Translations under genes and position numbers: made by a program
From: Anaerolineales bacterium
GTDB taxonomy: Bacteria > Chloroflexota > Anaerolineae > Anaerolineales > Villigracilaceae
Direction of reading: 5' to 3'
Length of the DNA: 64,000 bases
Assembly (NCBI GenBank): GCA_030680795.1
Contig: JAUXUL010000025.1
Location: forward strand, 41,115 to 105,114
Shown: in pieces, positions 36,740-45,594 of the stretch
Layout: each line of letters starts with the position of its first letter
Position numbering within the stretch: the stretch's first letter is position 1
The notes under the pieces: model-generated
Seen by the model: only the letters and a program-made list of their open reading frames with translations
Databases searched by the model: none
Told to the model about the DNA's origin: nothing

Positions 36740-38725
36740 ATGAGCGAACTTGCCCGACCTGTGGGTATTGGCTTTGCTGCGCGCGGCAAAGTATCTGATG
36801 TTGTACGCTGGGCAGATAATGCCCAACAACGCGGCATACACTCGGTGTGGATGCATGATAGTTTGTACGAACGCGACGCGGTCAGTTACGCGTCCGCGAT
36901 CGCAGCGCAGGTACCGAACATCCGCGTGGCGCTCGGCGCGTTGAGTTCATACACGCGCACGCCGGCTCTGATCGCCATGACCATTTCCGCGTTGGATGAA
37001 ATGGCTCCAGGGCGGATCATTTTAGGAATGGGGACAGCCCTGCCATTGCGTCTCGCGCAACTGGGAATTCCATACAAACCAGACGAAGGCGTTGAAAATG
37101 TTAGCAAGGCGATTGATTTTATCCGCGCAATGTGGGCGGGACAACGCATCCCATCTGCGACGCCAAACCTGCCGCCCATTCAAGCGATGTTCCCGCCTGT
37201 TCATCGCGTGCCGGTTTATATCGCTGCGTATCGAACCCCCTTCCTGCAACTCGCTGGTGAAAAAGCGGACGGCTACCTGGCTCGCCCGGCAGAATCAATC
37301 CCCAACATGCAGCGCCTGATCACAAAATTACGCAAATCGTCGGTTGAGACGGGACGCGATGAAAATGTTGTGGATGTGGCAGGTTATCTGCTTACACATG
37401 TTGACAAGTCACGCCACGAAGCGTTAAACCGCGCCAAACGCGAACCGTTCGTCATCTACATGATGAGCGTGCTATCGAATTTCTCGTTGGAACAAGCGGG
37501 ATTCGAACCCGCCTTACGCGACCAGATCATGGCAGCATGGCGCGCGGAAGATTATCACAAAGCCGCACAGATCATCCCGGATGACATGCTCGACACGTTC
37601 ATGTTGTGCGGCACGCCTGAAGAGGTGGCTGAAGGCGCGGCAAAATTCAACGAAGCGGGCATGAACACGCCCATCATCCAACCCGTTATCCAGGAAGACG
37701 ACCAGGAAGAACTCGCGCTGGAAGCCGCGGCGTTGTACGGCTCGGTGGCTGTCAGGGAGGCGGTCACTGCACGGGAAACGGCAACAGTTTTGAGGTCCGA
37801 AGGCGAGCGCTTGAACGTCTTCGAACGCGCATGGCGTCGGTTTGGCGCGTGGACCGAGATCGCGCGTCCGTTCTCATTCACCGCATCCGCAATCCCAGTG
37901 CTGAGCGCAGGCGCGCTGGCTTTCATCCAAAATAAATTCTCATTCCTTCCATTTATCATTTCGCTTGCGGCTTCGGTTTTACTGCATGTCGGCACAAATG
38001 TGACCAATGAAATTTACGATGTGCGTAACGGCATCGACTCGATCACATCCCCGCGCGCAAGCCGGGCTTTGCTTAAAGGACGGTTGACCGAAAGCGAGGC
38101 GTTTGGACTCGTACGCGGGTCTTTCATATTGGCAATTCTCTTCGGCATCGCGTTAATCGCCATGCGCGGCTGGCAGGTAGCGCTGCTTGGGTTTTTAGGA
38201 TTGACTCTCGGCTATGGATACACCGCCCCACCCTTCCAATATAAATATAAAGCGATCGGCTTGCCGGTAGTCTTCATATTGATGGGACCCTTGATGGTGA
38301 TCGGCGCATATTACACAACCACCGGCGGGTTCGATTGGTCGGCGCTGATCGTCAGCATTCCAATTGGCTTATTGGTCACAGCCATCCTGCACGGCAATGA
38401 ATGGCGCGACATCACCGACGACGCGCGTTACGGCATTGGCACGCTCTCCGCACTAATGGGACGCAAGTGGGCGCACATTGTTTATGTTTCGCTGGTCACC
38501 AGCGCGTATCTTGTGGTTGTCATCGGAATTCTCGCGCACGCCCTGCCCGCAACAAGTTCACTGGCGTTTCTCTCCCTGCCTTTCTTTGTCTATTTGGTTG
38601 GAAACTCCCAACTTGGCATCCAAGGGCAGCAGCGCGCCATCGCAAAAATCGATCTTGAAACTGCAAAACTCCACGCCACCTTCGGCATTTTATATATCGT
38701 GGGCTTGATGATGGGAAAGGTGTAA
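36740..38725 (+). CDS. Fusion: N-terminal LLM (F420-dependent) oxidoreductase and C-terminal UbiA/MenA prenyltransferase
   Basis: N-term GRIILGMGTALPLRLAQLGI, VPVYIAAYRTPFLQLAGEKADGYL; C-term NVTNEIYDVRNGIDSITSPRASRALLKGRL, GYGYTAPPFQYKYKAIGLPVVFILMGPLMVIGAYY, NEWRDITDDARYGIGTLSALMG; one uninterrupted ORF. Confidence 0.9.
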   Translation: MSELARPVGIGFAARGKVSDVVRWADNAQQRGIHSVWMHDSLYERDAVSYASAIAAQVPNIRVALGALSSYTRTPALIAMTISALDEMAPGRIILGMGTALPLRLAQLGIPYKPDEGVENVSKAIDFIRAMWAGQRIPSATPNLPPIQAMFPPVHRVPVYIAAYRTPFLQLAGEKADGYLARPAESIPNMQRLITKLRKSSVETGRDENVVDVAGYLLTHVDKSRHEALNRAKREPFVIYMMSVLSNFSLEQAGFEPALRDQIMAAWRAEDYHKAAQIIPDDMLDTFMLCGTPEEVAEGAAKFNEAGMNTPIIQPVIQEDDQEELALEAAALYGSVAVREAVTARETATVLRSEGERLNVFERAWRRFGAWTEIARPFSFTASAIPVLSAGALAFIQNKFSFLPFIISLAASVLLHVGTNVTNEIYDVRNGIDSITSPRASRALLKGRLTESEAFGLVRGSFILAILFGIALIAMRGWQVALLGFLGLTLGYGYTAPPFQYKYKAIGLPVVFILMGPLMVIGAYYTTTGGFDWSALIVSIPIGLLVTAILHGNEWRDITDDARYGIGTLSALMGRKWAHIVYVSLVTSAYLVVVIGILAHALPATSSLAFLSLPFFVYLVGNSQLGIQGQQRAIAKIDLETAKLHATFGILYIVGLMMGKV

Positions 38726-39357
38726 TGAAAAAATCCCTACCCATGCTTGGGTTTGCAACAGCCCTGGCCGCGATCCTCTTCGCACTGACATTTTGCGGCC
38801 CAAAGAAAAAATTTTGGGATCGCATGACAGGAACAGGACTCTCCCTCGGCGGATTGTCGCTGGCGACCCAGCCGGAATTACGCCGCACCAAAATCGGACT
38901 CAAAGAGATCATCCTTGGGCTTGGGTCGGCCGCGGCGTTATATGGCATTTTCCACGCTGGAGACCGCATCTCGCGCCAGATCGTGCCAAACGGCGGAAGA
39001 CAAATCGAAGACATTTACGCGCTCAAACGCATTCGCCCAAAAAAGGAATTGATGATGAGGCTTGGCTTCATCATCGGCCCCGCAGAGGAATTTTTCTGGC
39101 GCGGCTTTTTGCAGGACGGTTTGATGAAAAAATTTGGACGCGTGTGGGGGTCGCTCATGGCAATCGCAGCGTATGGCGGGGTTCACATCGCCAGCGGCAA
39201 CTTCATGTTGGTCGGCGCGGCAACAGTGGCGGGCGCATTCTGGGGCGGCTTGTATGCGCTGGGCTTTCCTCTCGGCGCGCTGATTGTCAGTCACATCGCC
39301 TGGGATAACATTATCTTCCTCATCGCGCCAACCACAAAACTGGAAGAAGAAAAATAA
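38725..39357 (+). CDS. CPBP family intramembrane metalloprotease
   Basis: PAEEFFWRGFLQDGL, GGVHIASGNFM, SHIAWDNIIF. Confidence 0.88.
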   Translation: MKKSLPMLGFATALAAILFALTFCGPKKKFWDRMTGTGLSLGGLSLATQPELRRTKIGLKEIILGLGSAAALYGIFHAGDRISRQIVPNGGRQIEDIYALKRIRPKKELMMRLGFIIGPAEEFFWRGFLQDGLMKKFGRVWGSLMAIAAYGGVHIASGNFMLVGAATVAGAFWGGLYALGFPLGALIVSHIAWDNIIFLIAPTTKLEEEK

Positions 39358-40050
39358 ATGTCGCTACTCACAGGCAATGAACGCGCGGCATACGTCCAAA
39401 ATATGTTCACGCGTATCGCGCATCGCTACGATTTGATGAATCGCCTGATGACCGGCGGACAGGATATCCGCTGGAGGAAACAAGTCATCAAACTCGCGCG
39501 GATGGATGTCAACGCCTCATTACTTGACCTGGGAACCGGTACCGGTGATTTGGCACGCGAGGCCGTTTTGCAGTTTCCCCAGGCCAAGGTGACCGCCGCA
39601 GACTTTACCCTCGAAATGATGCGCGTGGGACAAAAGACCAGCCCGCTCAACTTCTCCAGCGCAGATGCGCTCCGCCTGCCCTTCAAGGACTCAACCTTTG
39701 ACGCAGTCATTTCTGCCTTTCTCATGCGCAACGTGATTGATTTACAAAAGGGGATCGAGGAACAATTCCGCGTGCTAAAGGAAGGCGGACGAATTGTCAT
39801 TCTCGACACCACGCACCCGAAAAAAAATATCCTCTCCCCGTTTATCTGGATCCACATGCACTTCATCATCCCGGCACTCGGCGGTTTGTTGACAGGCGTC
39901 AGCGAAGCCTATCGTTACCTGCCTGAAACCACAGAAGAGTTCGTCAACGCGGAGGAAATGGTCGCGTGCATGGCTTTGGCGGGATTTAAACAGATTGGAT
40001 TTAAGCGATTGATGTTTGGAACGATTGCTATTAACTGGGGAGAAAAGTAA
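39358..40050 (+). CDS. ubiE: UbiE/MenG-type C-methyltransferase
   Basis: VQNMFTRIAHRYDLMNRLMTGGQDIRWR, LDLGTGTGDLA, FGTIAINWG. Confidence 0.92.
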   Translation: MSLLTGNERAAYVQNMFTRIAHRYDLMNRLMTGGQDIRWRKQVIKLARMDVNASLLDLGTGTGDLAREAVLQFPQAKVTAADFTLEMMRVGQKTSPLNFSSADALRLPFKDSTFDAVISAFLMRNVIDLQKGIEEQFRVLKEGGRIVILDTTHPKKNILSPFIWIHMHFIIPALGGLLTGVSEAYRYLPETTEEFVNAEEMVACMALAGFKQIGFKRLMFGTIAINWGEK

Positions 40051-40177
40051 AAGTTCAGTCCTCCGAGTTTTTGCCCACAGGGCGCTTTGCGAAAAACCCA
40101 GAGGCCTGCTTTATGAAATGCTCTGGCTCGTTTCCACGTGTTGAAATTTTTCCTTCGCACCAAGGTAGGACTTTTGT

Positions 40178-41062
40178 CTATTCAGAAACCAACATCCATT
40201 TGGCGTAGCGTCCATGCCATGTGCCAATAAACTTTCCGATGTGCATGGTGACTGTCCACAGCAAAAAGCCGACCAGCACAAAAACTGGCATCGACCAGAC
40301 AGGCAGGAAGTATCGTACCGAGCCAAAGCTGACAATAGGAAAACGGAAAATCAATTGCAAAAGCAGCGCGGACATCAATCCAATTGATAGAGAAAACAGG
40401 GTGACTGTCATGGTAAAGTAAATAATGCCAAGCGGCATTTGCAGGAACAGGTAGACCAGCGCAAGCCATACATGCTTATCCATCAGGTTGGTTTTCAAGC
40501 TTTCAAACCAGGTTGTGCCTTTTTGAATGAACAATGGACGGCGCGGCATCCGCACTCCCAATAAACTCTCGACGAGCCTTCCTTCGAGTAAGGCCAGGCC
40601 GCGCAACGAGAAGATAAAGAATATCGCAAACACCAAGCCAAAGATAAATATCGCCAGTGACAGGGAAAGCGAAAGTCCCGTCACGACCCAGGTGAAGTAA
40701 ACAATTCCAGTCACAAGGGAAATCAACATGTATAGTAATGAACCCCAGGCTTTTGGGTCTTCGTAAATGCCGAAAAAGCGACTCAATACCGAGCGCGGTT
40801 TGCCAGACTGTTTTATGGATGGCGACGTGCGCCGCTCCACTTCCTTGTACGCGGATGCGGTTTCTTCAGGGGTTCCATATTCATCCACGATGGTTTTCAA
40901 CGCATCAGCTTCATTCAACTCAGCGTTTAATTGGCGGGCTATATCCAATGCAGTGGATAAATGCTCACGCGCATCGGCCAGCGCATCCTGAAGAAGAGCA
41001 GAGTCGCTTCCCTTCATTTCGGCTTTCAAAGCATCAAGATATTCTTCAATTGTATTAAACAT
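40178..41062 (-). CDS. Membrane protein with N-terminal HAAS/DUF1700-like domain, downstream of PadR
   Basis: LDALKAEMKGSDSALLQDALADAREHLSTA, then multiple TM segments. Confidence 0.75.
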   Translation of the reverse strand: MFNTIEEYLDALKAEMKGSDSALLQDALADAREHLSTALDIARQLNAELNEADALKTIVDEYGTPEETASAYKEVERRTSPSIKQSGKPRSVLSRFFGIYEDPKAWGSLLYMLISLVTGIVYFTWVVTGLSLSLSLAIFIFGLVFAIFFIFSLRGLALLEGRLVESLLGVRMPRRPLFIQKGTTWFESLKTNLMDKHVWLALVYLFLQMPLGIIYFTMTVTLFSLSIGLMSALLLQLIFRFPIVSFGSVRYFLPVWSMPVFVLVGFLLWTVTMHIGKFIGTWHGRYAKWMLVSE

Positions 41063-41066
41063 GGCA

Positions 41067-41423
41067 TCATCCTTTCAAAATCGCATCTACAAATTTTTTC
41101 GTCTGCTTCCAGATTTCCAGCCATTCTTTCAAGGCGCTTCGACCATCTTCGGTAATTTTATAATAGCGGCGCGGCGGACCAGAAACTGAAGGTTCAACTG
41201 AACTTTCCAGCAAGCCATTCTCCTCCAGCGAACGAAGCACAGGATACAAAGTCCCTTGCTTCATTAAGGGCAGGTCCGGCCCATTATCTTCGAGCATCTT
41301 TGCAATCTGATACCCATACATGGGCTCGCGACTGCGACTCAAAACGCTGAGCAATACCAGCGAAGACGTACCCGCGTTCAGTTCCTTTTGGAATTTTTTC
41401 GATTGTGTGGTGAGATCACTCAT
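41067..41423 (-). CDS. PadR family transcriptional regulator
   Basis: LLSVLSRSREPMYGYQIAKML, KQGTLYPVLRSLEENGLL, RRYYKITEDG. Confidence 0.93.
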   Translation of the reverse strand: MSDLTTQSKKFQKELNAGTSSLVLLSVLSRSREPMYGYQIAKMLEDNGPDLPLMKQGTLYPVLRSLEENGLLESSVEPSVSGPPRRYYKITEDGRSALKEWLEIWKQTKKFVDAILKG

Positions 41424-41538
41424 GTTTGCTCCTTCCTTTTGGAAGTAATATCAATTCAATACTAGTAACAACTTGATAATAATATAAATCTATTAATATG
41501 TCAAGAGTTAAACAATAGCAATTCGCAATATGAACAAT

Positions 41539-41630
41539 GTCATTGCGAGACGGTGCTCTCCCGAAGAGGTGGAAGCAATCCCCTATTTTTGCGAGGCGAT
41601 TGCATCGGGAAGAACGCCCTCGCAACGACA
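41539..41630. repeat. ~92-bp palindromic repeat of the GTCATTGCGAGG family
   Basis: gtcattgcgagacgg...gaagcaatccc...gcgattgcatcggg...cgcaacgac. Confidence 0.85.
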
Positions 41631-41803
41631 CACCCACTGGCGTACGGCGCAAGTGTATTTATACTTGCTGGTTAAATAAATAGCCCCGCCTCGCGACGGG
41701 ATTGATCACTAGTTACTATACTACCTGAACAGAGCCACACGTTCTTTGTGCGGCATAGTCGAAAGACGAGGATTCAAGATAGGTAGCGTTCGGGTTAAAT
41801 TGT

Positions 41804-41848
41804 CCTTCGACTGCGTCCCTTGAAGCCTGTCCTGAGCCTGTCGAAGGG
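41804..41848. repeat. ELVEG-type repeat (intergenic copy)
   Basis: ccttcgac...cctgtcctgagcctgtcgaaggg. Confidence 0.85.
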
Positions 41849-41865
41849 AGCGCTCGTCACTCCGC

Positions 41866-42891
41866 TCACATTGTCCCGATGGAATTTCGGGAGGACAAAG
41901 CGTTATACACTTCGGGATTTACACAATTCGGCAATCGCTCGCCTTTGAGTCCCGCGACCAGGTTTTGCGCGGCGAGAAGCGACATCATATCACGCGTCTT
42001 TTTGCTGGCGCTTCCGAGGTGAGGCACGATGATGCAGTTTTCCAACTCAAGCAATGAACTATCCATAGGAAGCGGCTCAGGATCGGTGACATCCAGCGCG
42101 GCGGCGAAGATTTGATTGGATTTCAGCGCGTGATGTAAAGCGTTTTGATCGAGCACACCGCCGCGCGCGGTGTTGACCAAAACTGCGTTCGGTTTCATCT
42201 TTGATAAAAATTCTGCATTCACTAAATGTTTTGTTTCAGATTTAAGCGGGACATGAATGGATACAAAATCGGATTCGTGCAACAGTGTATCAAGGTCAAC
42301 TGGGTGCGCGCCATAAGCAGGTTTTGCATAGGGGCTGTGATAAAGCACGCGCATATCAAACCCCTGTGCGCGTTTGGCTACAGCTTGACCAATTCTGCCA
42401 AAACCGATAATGCCCAAAGTTGAGCCTGCGAAGTCTGCACCGAGCAGAAGACTCGGATGCCATGTCACCCACTTGCCTGCTTTCAGGAATCTATCCGCTT
42501 CCACAATGCGGCGCGCGGCGGATAACATCAATGCAAAAGTTTGGTCGGCGGTCGCGTCTGTTAGAACGCCGGGTGTGTTTCCTACGGGAATTCCGCGCAA
42601 AGTTGCGGCGGCTACGTCAACATTGTCCACACCGACGGCCATGTTGCTGATGACCTTAAGTTGCGGACCGATCGCGTCCATCACTTCGCAGTCAATGTTA
42701 TCGGTGAGCAGGCAGAGCAAGCCATCCACGCCGCGTGCAAGTTCGACAAGTTCAGTTCGTGAGGGAGGGAGGTCTTGAACCCAAATGTCGGGGAGGAAAT
42801 GTTCCTTGACGAGATTCAAGCCAGGGTCAGGGATGAAGCGGGTGATGAAAATTTTTGGTCTAGTCATGTCCCAGAGTATAATCGCACACAT
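41866..42891 (-). CDS. D-isomer specific 2-hydroxyacid dehydrogenase
   Basis: GSTLGIIGFGRIGQAVAKRAQGFDMRVLYHSP, LVNTARGGVLDQ, LPHLGSA-like IVPHLGSA. Confidence 0.93.
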   Translation of the reverse strand: MCAIILWDMTRPKIFITRFIPDPGLNLVKEHFLPDIWVQDLPPSRTELVELARGVDGLLCLLTDNIDCEVMDAIGPQLKVISNMAVGVDNVDVAAATLRGIPVGNTPGVLTDATADQTFALMLSAARRIVEADRFLKAGKWVTWHPSLLLGADFAGSTLGIIGFGRIGQAVAKRAQGFDMRVLYHSPYAKPAYGAHPVDLDTLLHESDFVSIHVPLKSETKHLVNAEFLSKMKPNAVLVNTARGGVLDQNALHHALKSNQIFAAALDVTDPEPLPMDSSLLELENCIIVPHLGSASKKTRDMMSLLAAQNLVAGLKGERLPNCVNPEVYNALSSRNSIGTM

Positions 42892-43390
42892 GTCAAAAAT
42901 AAAACAACCAAACTCGCGTCACTGTTTCATTTGCGGAATGGAAAATCCAATCGGTTTGCATTTGCATATATATGAAGTGGAGCCAGGCGTTGTAGAAACG
43001 CAATACATCGCGCCCGATCATTTTCAGGGGTATCCCGGCGTGCTGCATGGCGGCATTGTGGCGGCGATCGTTGATGAAGTGAGCGGACGCGCGCATATGG
43101 GCAGCGATGGAAACAATCCGCGTTTTATGTTCACGGGTAAGTTGGAAGTGAAGTATCGTAAAAATGTGCCGATCGGAAAAATGCTGAAGATCATCGGCAA
43201 GGCTGGCAAAAGCAAAGGTAAGATCGCCGAAGCATGGGCAGGCATTTACGACGCAGAGACCCATGAACTTCTGGCGGAAGGTACGGGCATGCACATTGAT
43301 GTGCCAAACGTGCAAGACGCGCAATTTGATAAATCACACTTCGAAGAATTGGGGTGGCGGGTGTACCCCGATGAACCCAGCGGTTTATAA
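42890..43390 (+). CDS. PaaI-type hotdog thioesterase
   Basis: HCFICGMENPIGLHLHIY, FQGYPGVLHGGIVAAIVDE. Confidence 0.92.
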   Translation: MSKIKQPNSRHCFICGMENPIGLHLHIYEVEPGVVETQYIAPDHFQGYPGVLHGGIVAAIVDEVSGRAHMGSDGNNPRFMFTGKLEVKYRKNVPIGKMLKIIGKAGKSKGKIAEAWAGIYDAETHELLAEGTGMHIDVPNVQDAQFDKSHFEELGWRVYPDEPSGL

Positions 43391-43414
43391 TCATTCCACT
43401 CACGGAGACTTAAT

Positions 43415-44197
43415 ATGATAACTGCCTATCACAGACCTCAAACATTGGATGAAGCCCTGGCGCTTTTGACCCAACCAAATACCGTCCCCCTGGGAGGCGG
43501 CACGCTTCTCTCCCAGCCGAGGCCCGATTCTATTGAAGCAGTAGATTTACAATCCCTCGGCCTTGACTCCATCAACAAAAAAGGTACCGACCCTTCGACA
43601 CGCTCAGGGCAGGTTCTTGAGATCGGCGCGACGGCCACACTTCAAGCATTACTTGAAAGTGAACATTGCCCCGAAGCCTTGAAAACCGCCATCAAACTTG
43701 AAGCCCCGATCAATATCCGCAATTCGGCTACCGTAGCTGGGACACTTGTCTCAGGTGACGGGCGTTCCCCTTTTGCAACAGCCTTGCTCTCACTTGATGC
43801 GAAGCTGACTCTCGACCGAGGACCGAGGACCGAGGACGGTTTTTCCTCTTCCGTCCTCGGTCTGGGTGAATTCCTCCCCCTCCGCCCGCGCGGACTAATC
43901 ACCTCCATCGCCATCCCGCTCAATACAAAATTCGCCTTTGAATTCGTCTCCCGCACGCCAGTCGATAAGCCCATTATTTGCGCCGCGTTGACCCAGTGGG
44001 CTTCAGGCCGTACACGCCTCGTCCTCGGCGGATATGGCAAGAGTCCTATGCTTGCTATGGACGGCACAGAAGCCGATGGCTTGGAAATCGCTGCGAGTAA
44101 CGCCTACCACGAAGCCACCGACGAATGGGCATCTGCTGAGTATCGCATGGATGTTGCGGCGGTGCTGGCGAAGAGATGTTTGGAAGGATTGAAATAG
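43415..44197 (+). CDS. FAD-binding (medium) subunit of a xanthine/CO dehydrogenase-family Mo hydroxylase
   Basis: YHRPQTLDEALALL, PLGGGTLLS, INIRNSATVAGTLVSGDGRSPFATALLSLDAKL. Confidence 0.92.
   Translation: MITAYHRPQTLDEALALLTQPNTVPLGGGTLLSQPRPDSIEAVDLQSLGLDSINKKGTDPSTRSGQVLEIGATATLQALLESEHCPEALKTAIKLEAPINIRNSATVAGTLVSGDGRSPFATALLSLDAKLTLDRGPRTEDGFSSSVLGLGEFLPLRPRGLITSIAIPLNTKFAFEFVSRTPVDKPIICAALTQWASGRTRLVLGGYGKSPMLAMDGTEADGLEIAASNAYHEATDEWASAEYRMDVAAVLAKRCLEGLK
43590..43613. repeat. ELVEG-type repeat (opposite strand) inside FAD subunit gene
   Basis: cccttcgacacgctcagggcag; encodes DPSTRSGQ in-frame. Confidence 0.85.
43812..43852. repeat. Heptamer-type repeat inside FAD subunit gene
   Basis: tcgaccga ggaccga ggaccga ggacggt ... 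cgtcctcggtc; encodes LDRGPRTEDGFSSSVLGL. Confidence 0.8.
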
Positions 44198-44301
44198 TTC
44201 GATAAAATATCTTTAAGGATTCAAAAAAGTTTGCGATGCAACCATCCCTGCTGGGCAGGCCGTTTAGAGGAGAGCTGTGACCCATCAGGTACAATAAATA
44301 C

Positions 44302-44577
44302 ATGGATAAAATCAAACCCTCTGAAAAGATAGCATCACAATTCCAGATTTCACAAGAAAGCTCCAAATATTTCCTCGGCCGTGTTCAGAAAAGTTTCAAA
44401 ACAGAAAAACCACCCCATAAATTAATTCTGGAATTTATTGAAGCGCAAAAACTTGAGTTCCTGCTCACCCCTTATGAGATTGCATCCATGATGAATGGAA
44501 GTGGTGTTTGGGACTATGCGCTAAATACCGCACCTCCCATCTTCGAAGATGATGAGGATTTGGATGAGTTGCCGTAG
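44302..44577 (+). CDS. Hypothetical acidic small protein
   Basis: 91-aa ORF on the coding strand; family not recognised. Confidence 0.5.
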   Translation: MDKIKPSEKIASQFQISQESSKYFLGRVQKSFKTEKPPHKLILEFIEAQKLEFLLTPYEIASMMNGSGVWDYALNTAPPIFEDDEDLDELP

Positions 44578-44715
44578 TGTTAAGACCCCTACCTTTTGGA
44601 TTCTCCCAAAGGCATAATTCGTTGAGTGACCAAACTCCCCATCAACCAAATAATGAGCGAGGAATCAGTCTAACAATCTCATTGTCAATGCAAGTGAGTC
44701 AAAAGTCGAAATCCC

Positions 44716-44988
44716 ATGTCTCAAACATCACAACACTGCCCGATTTGTTCAAAACCCGTAACGCCCTCCGAGCGATATGCGTGCTATGTCTGCAGTGAAT
44801 GTAAATCAAAAGCGCAATCCAAAGAGGGCCGACTGTTGATTTTCCTTAACGAAAGTATGTCCGGTGGATTTGCCGCTCAATATGCCGACACAGGTGAGCC
44901 ATATCAAAGTCACGAATGTTACATTGATGGAGTCTTGTGCCGTGCGGATGAAGCCCGGTTTGGCGGCATCGTAATACAACCGGTATAG
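44716..44988 (+). CDS. Small hypothetical zinc-ribbon protein
   Basis: CPICSKPV...CYVCSECKSKA; QSHECYIDGVLCRADEARFGGIVIQ. Confidence 0.65.
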   Translation: MSQTSQHCPICSKPVTPSERYACYVCSECKSKAQSKEGRLLIFLNESMSGGFAAQYADTGEPYQSHECYIDGVLCRADEARFGGIVIQPV

Positions 44989-44991
44989 AAT

Positions 44992-45594
44992 ATGTTACCC
45001 ATCCCTCACACACTTGCCCCATTCTTTCAGGAATATGAATTCTCCAAACTAAGTCCACAAAAAGATTCTCACACGATCATTGAGCGCACTCTGCAATTCG
45101 GGAACCGCTCGGAAATCCACTGGCTATTCACGGTTTATTCGCGAGAGCAAATCACTGCATGGATCAGGCAATTTGGAAAAGACAAACTTCCCCAGCCGCA
45201 TCGGGCATTCTGGCAAATTATTTTGGAAATCAGTGATGGATACGGCTTTCCGCTCATTGCTCCAATGATCGAGTCTGAAGGAATCCGCCTTGCCTCTGTC
45301 GAAGATATTGCTTTAATGAAACTTGACGCCATGCTCTCACGCGCCGCGCGCAAGGATTTCTACGATCTTTATTTCATCTGCAAAAAAATTCCTTTGCCCC
45401 AACTATTTGAAAAGGCTCCTCAAAAATATCCATCTGTGCGAGACTTTGAAGCACAAACCACCAAGCGGTTGGTTTATTTTGAAAATGCAGAAAATGAGAG
45501 CGAGCCGTCACTAATTGAAAGTGTTTCATGGCAAACTGTAAAAGAGTATTTCATTGAACAAGTTAAAGAGATTGAACGGAGTTGGCTAAAATAA
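44992..45594 (+). CDS. Chimeric protein: DUF6922-like N-terminus joined to C-terminal part of AbiEii-type nucleotidyltransferase
   Basis: FFQEYEFSKLSPQKDSHTIIERTLQFGNRSEIHWLFTVYSREQI then GIRLASVEDIALMKLDAMLSRAARKDFYDLYFI. Confidence 0.72.
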   Translation: MLPIPHTLAPFFQEYEFSKLSPQKDSHTIIERTLQFGNRSEIHWLFTVYSREQITAWIRQFGKDKLPQPHRAFWQIILEISDGYGFPLIAPMIESEGIRLASVEDIALMKLDAMLSRAARKDFYDLYFICKKIPLPQLFEKAPQKYPSVRDFEAQTTKRLVYFENAENESEPSLIESVSWQTVKEYFIEQVKEIERSWLK

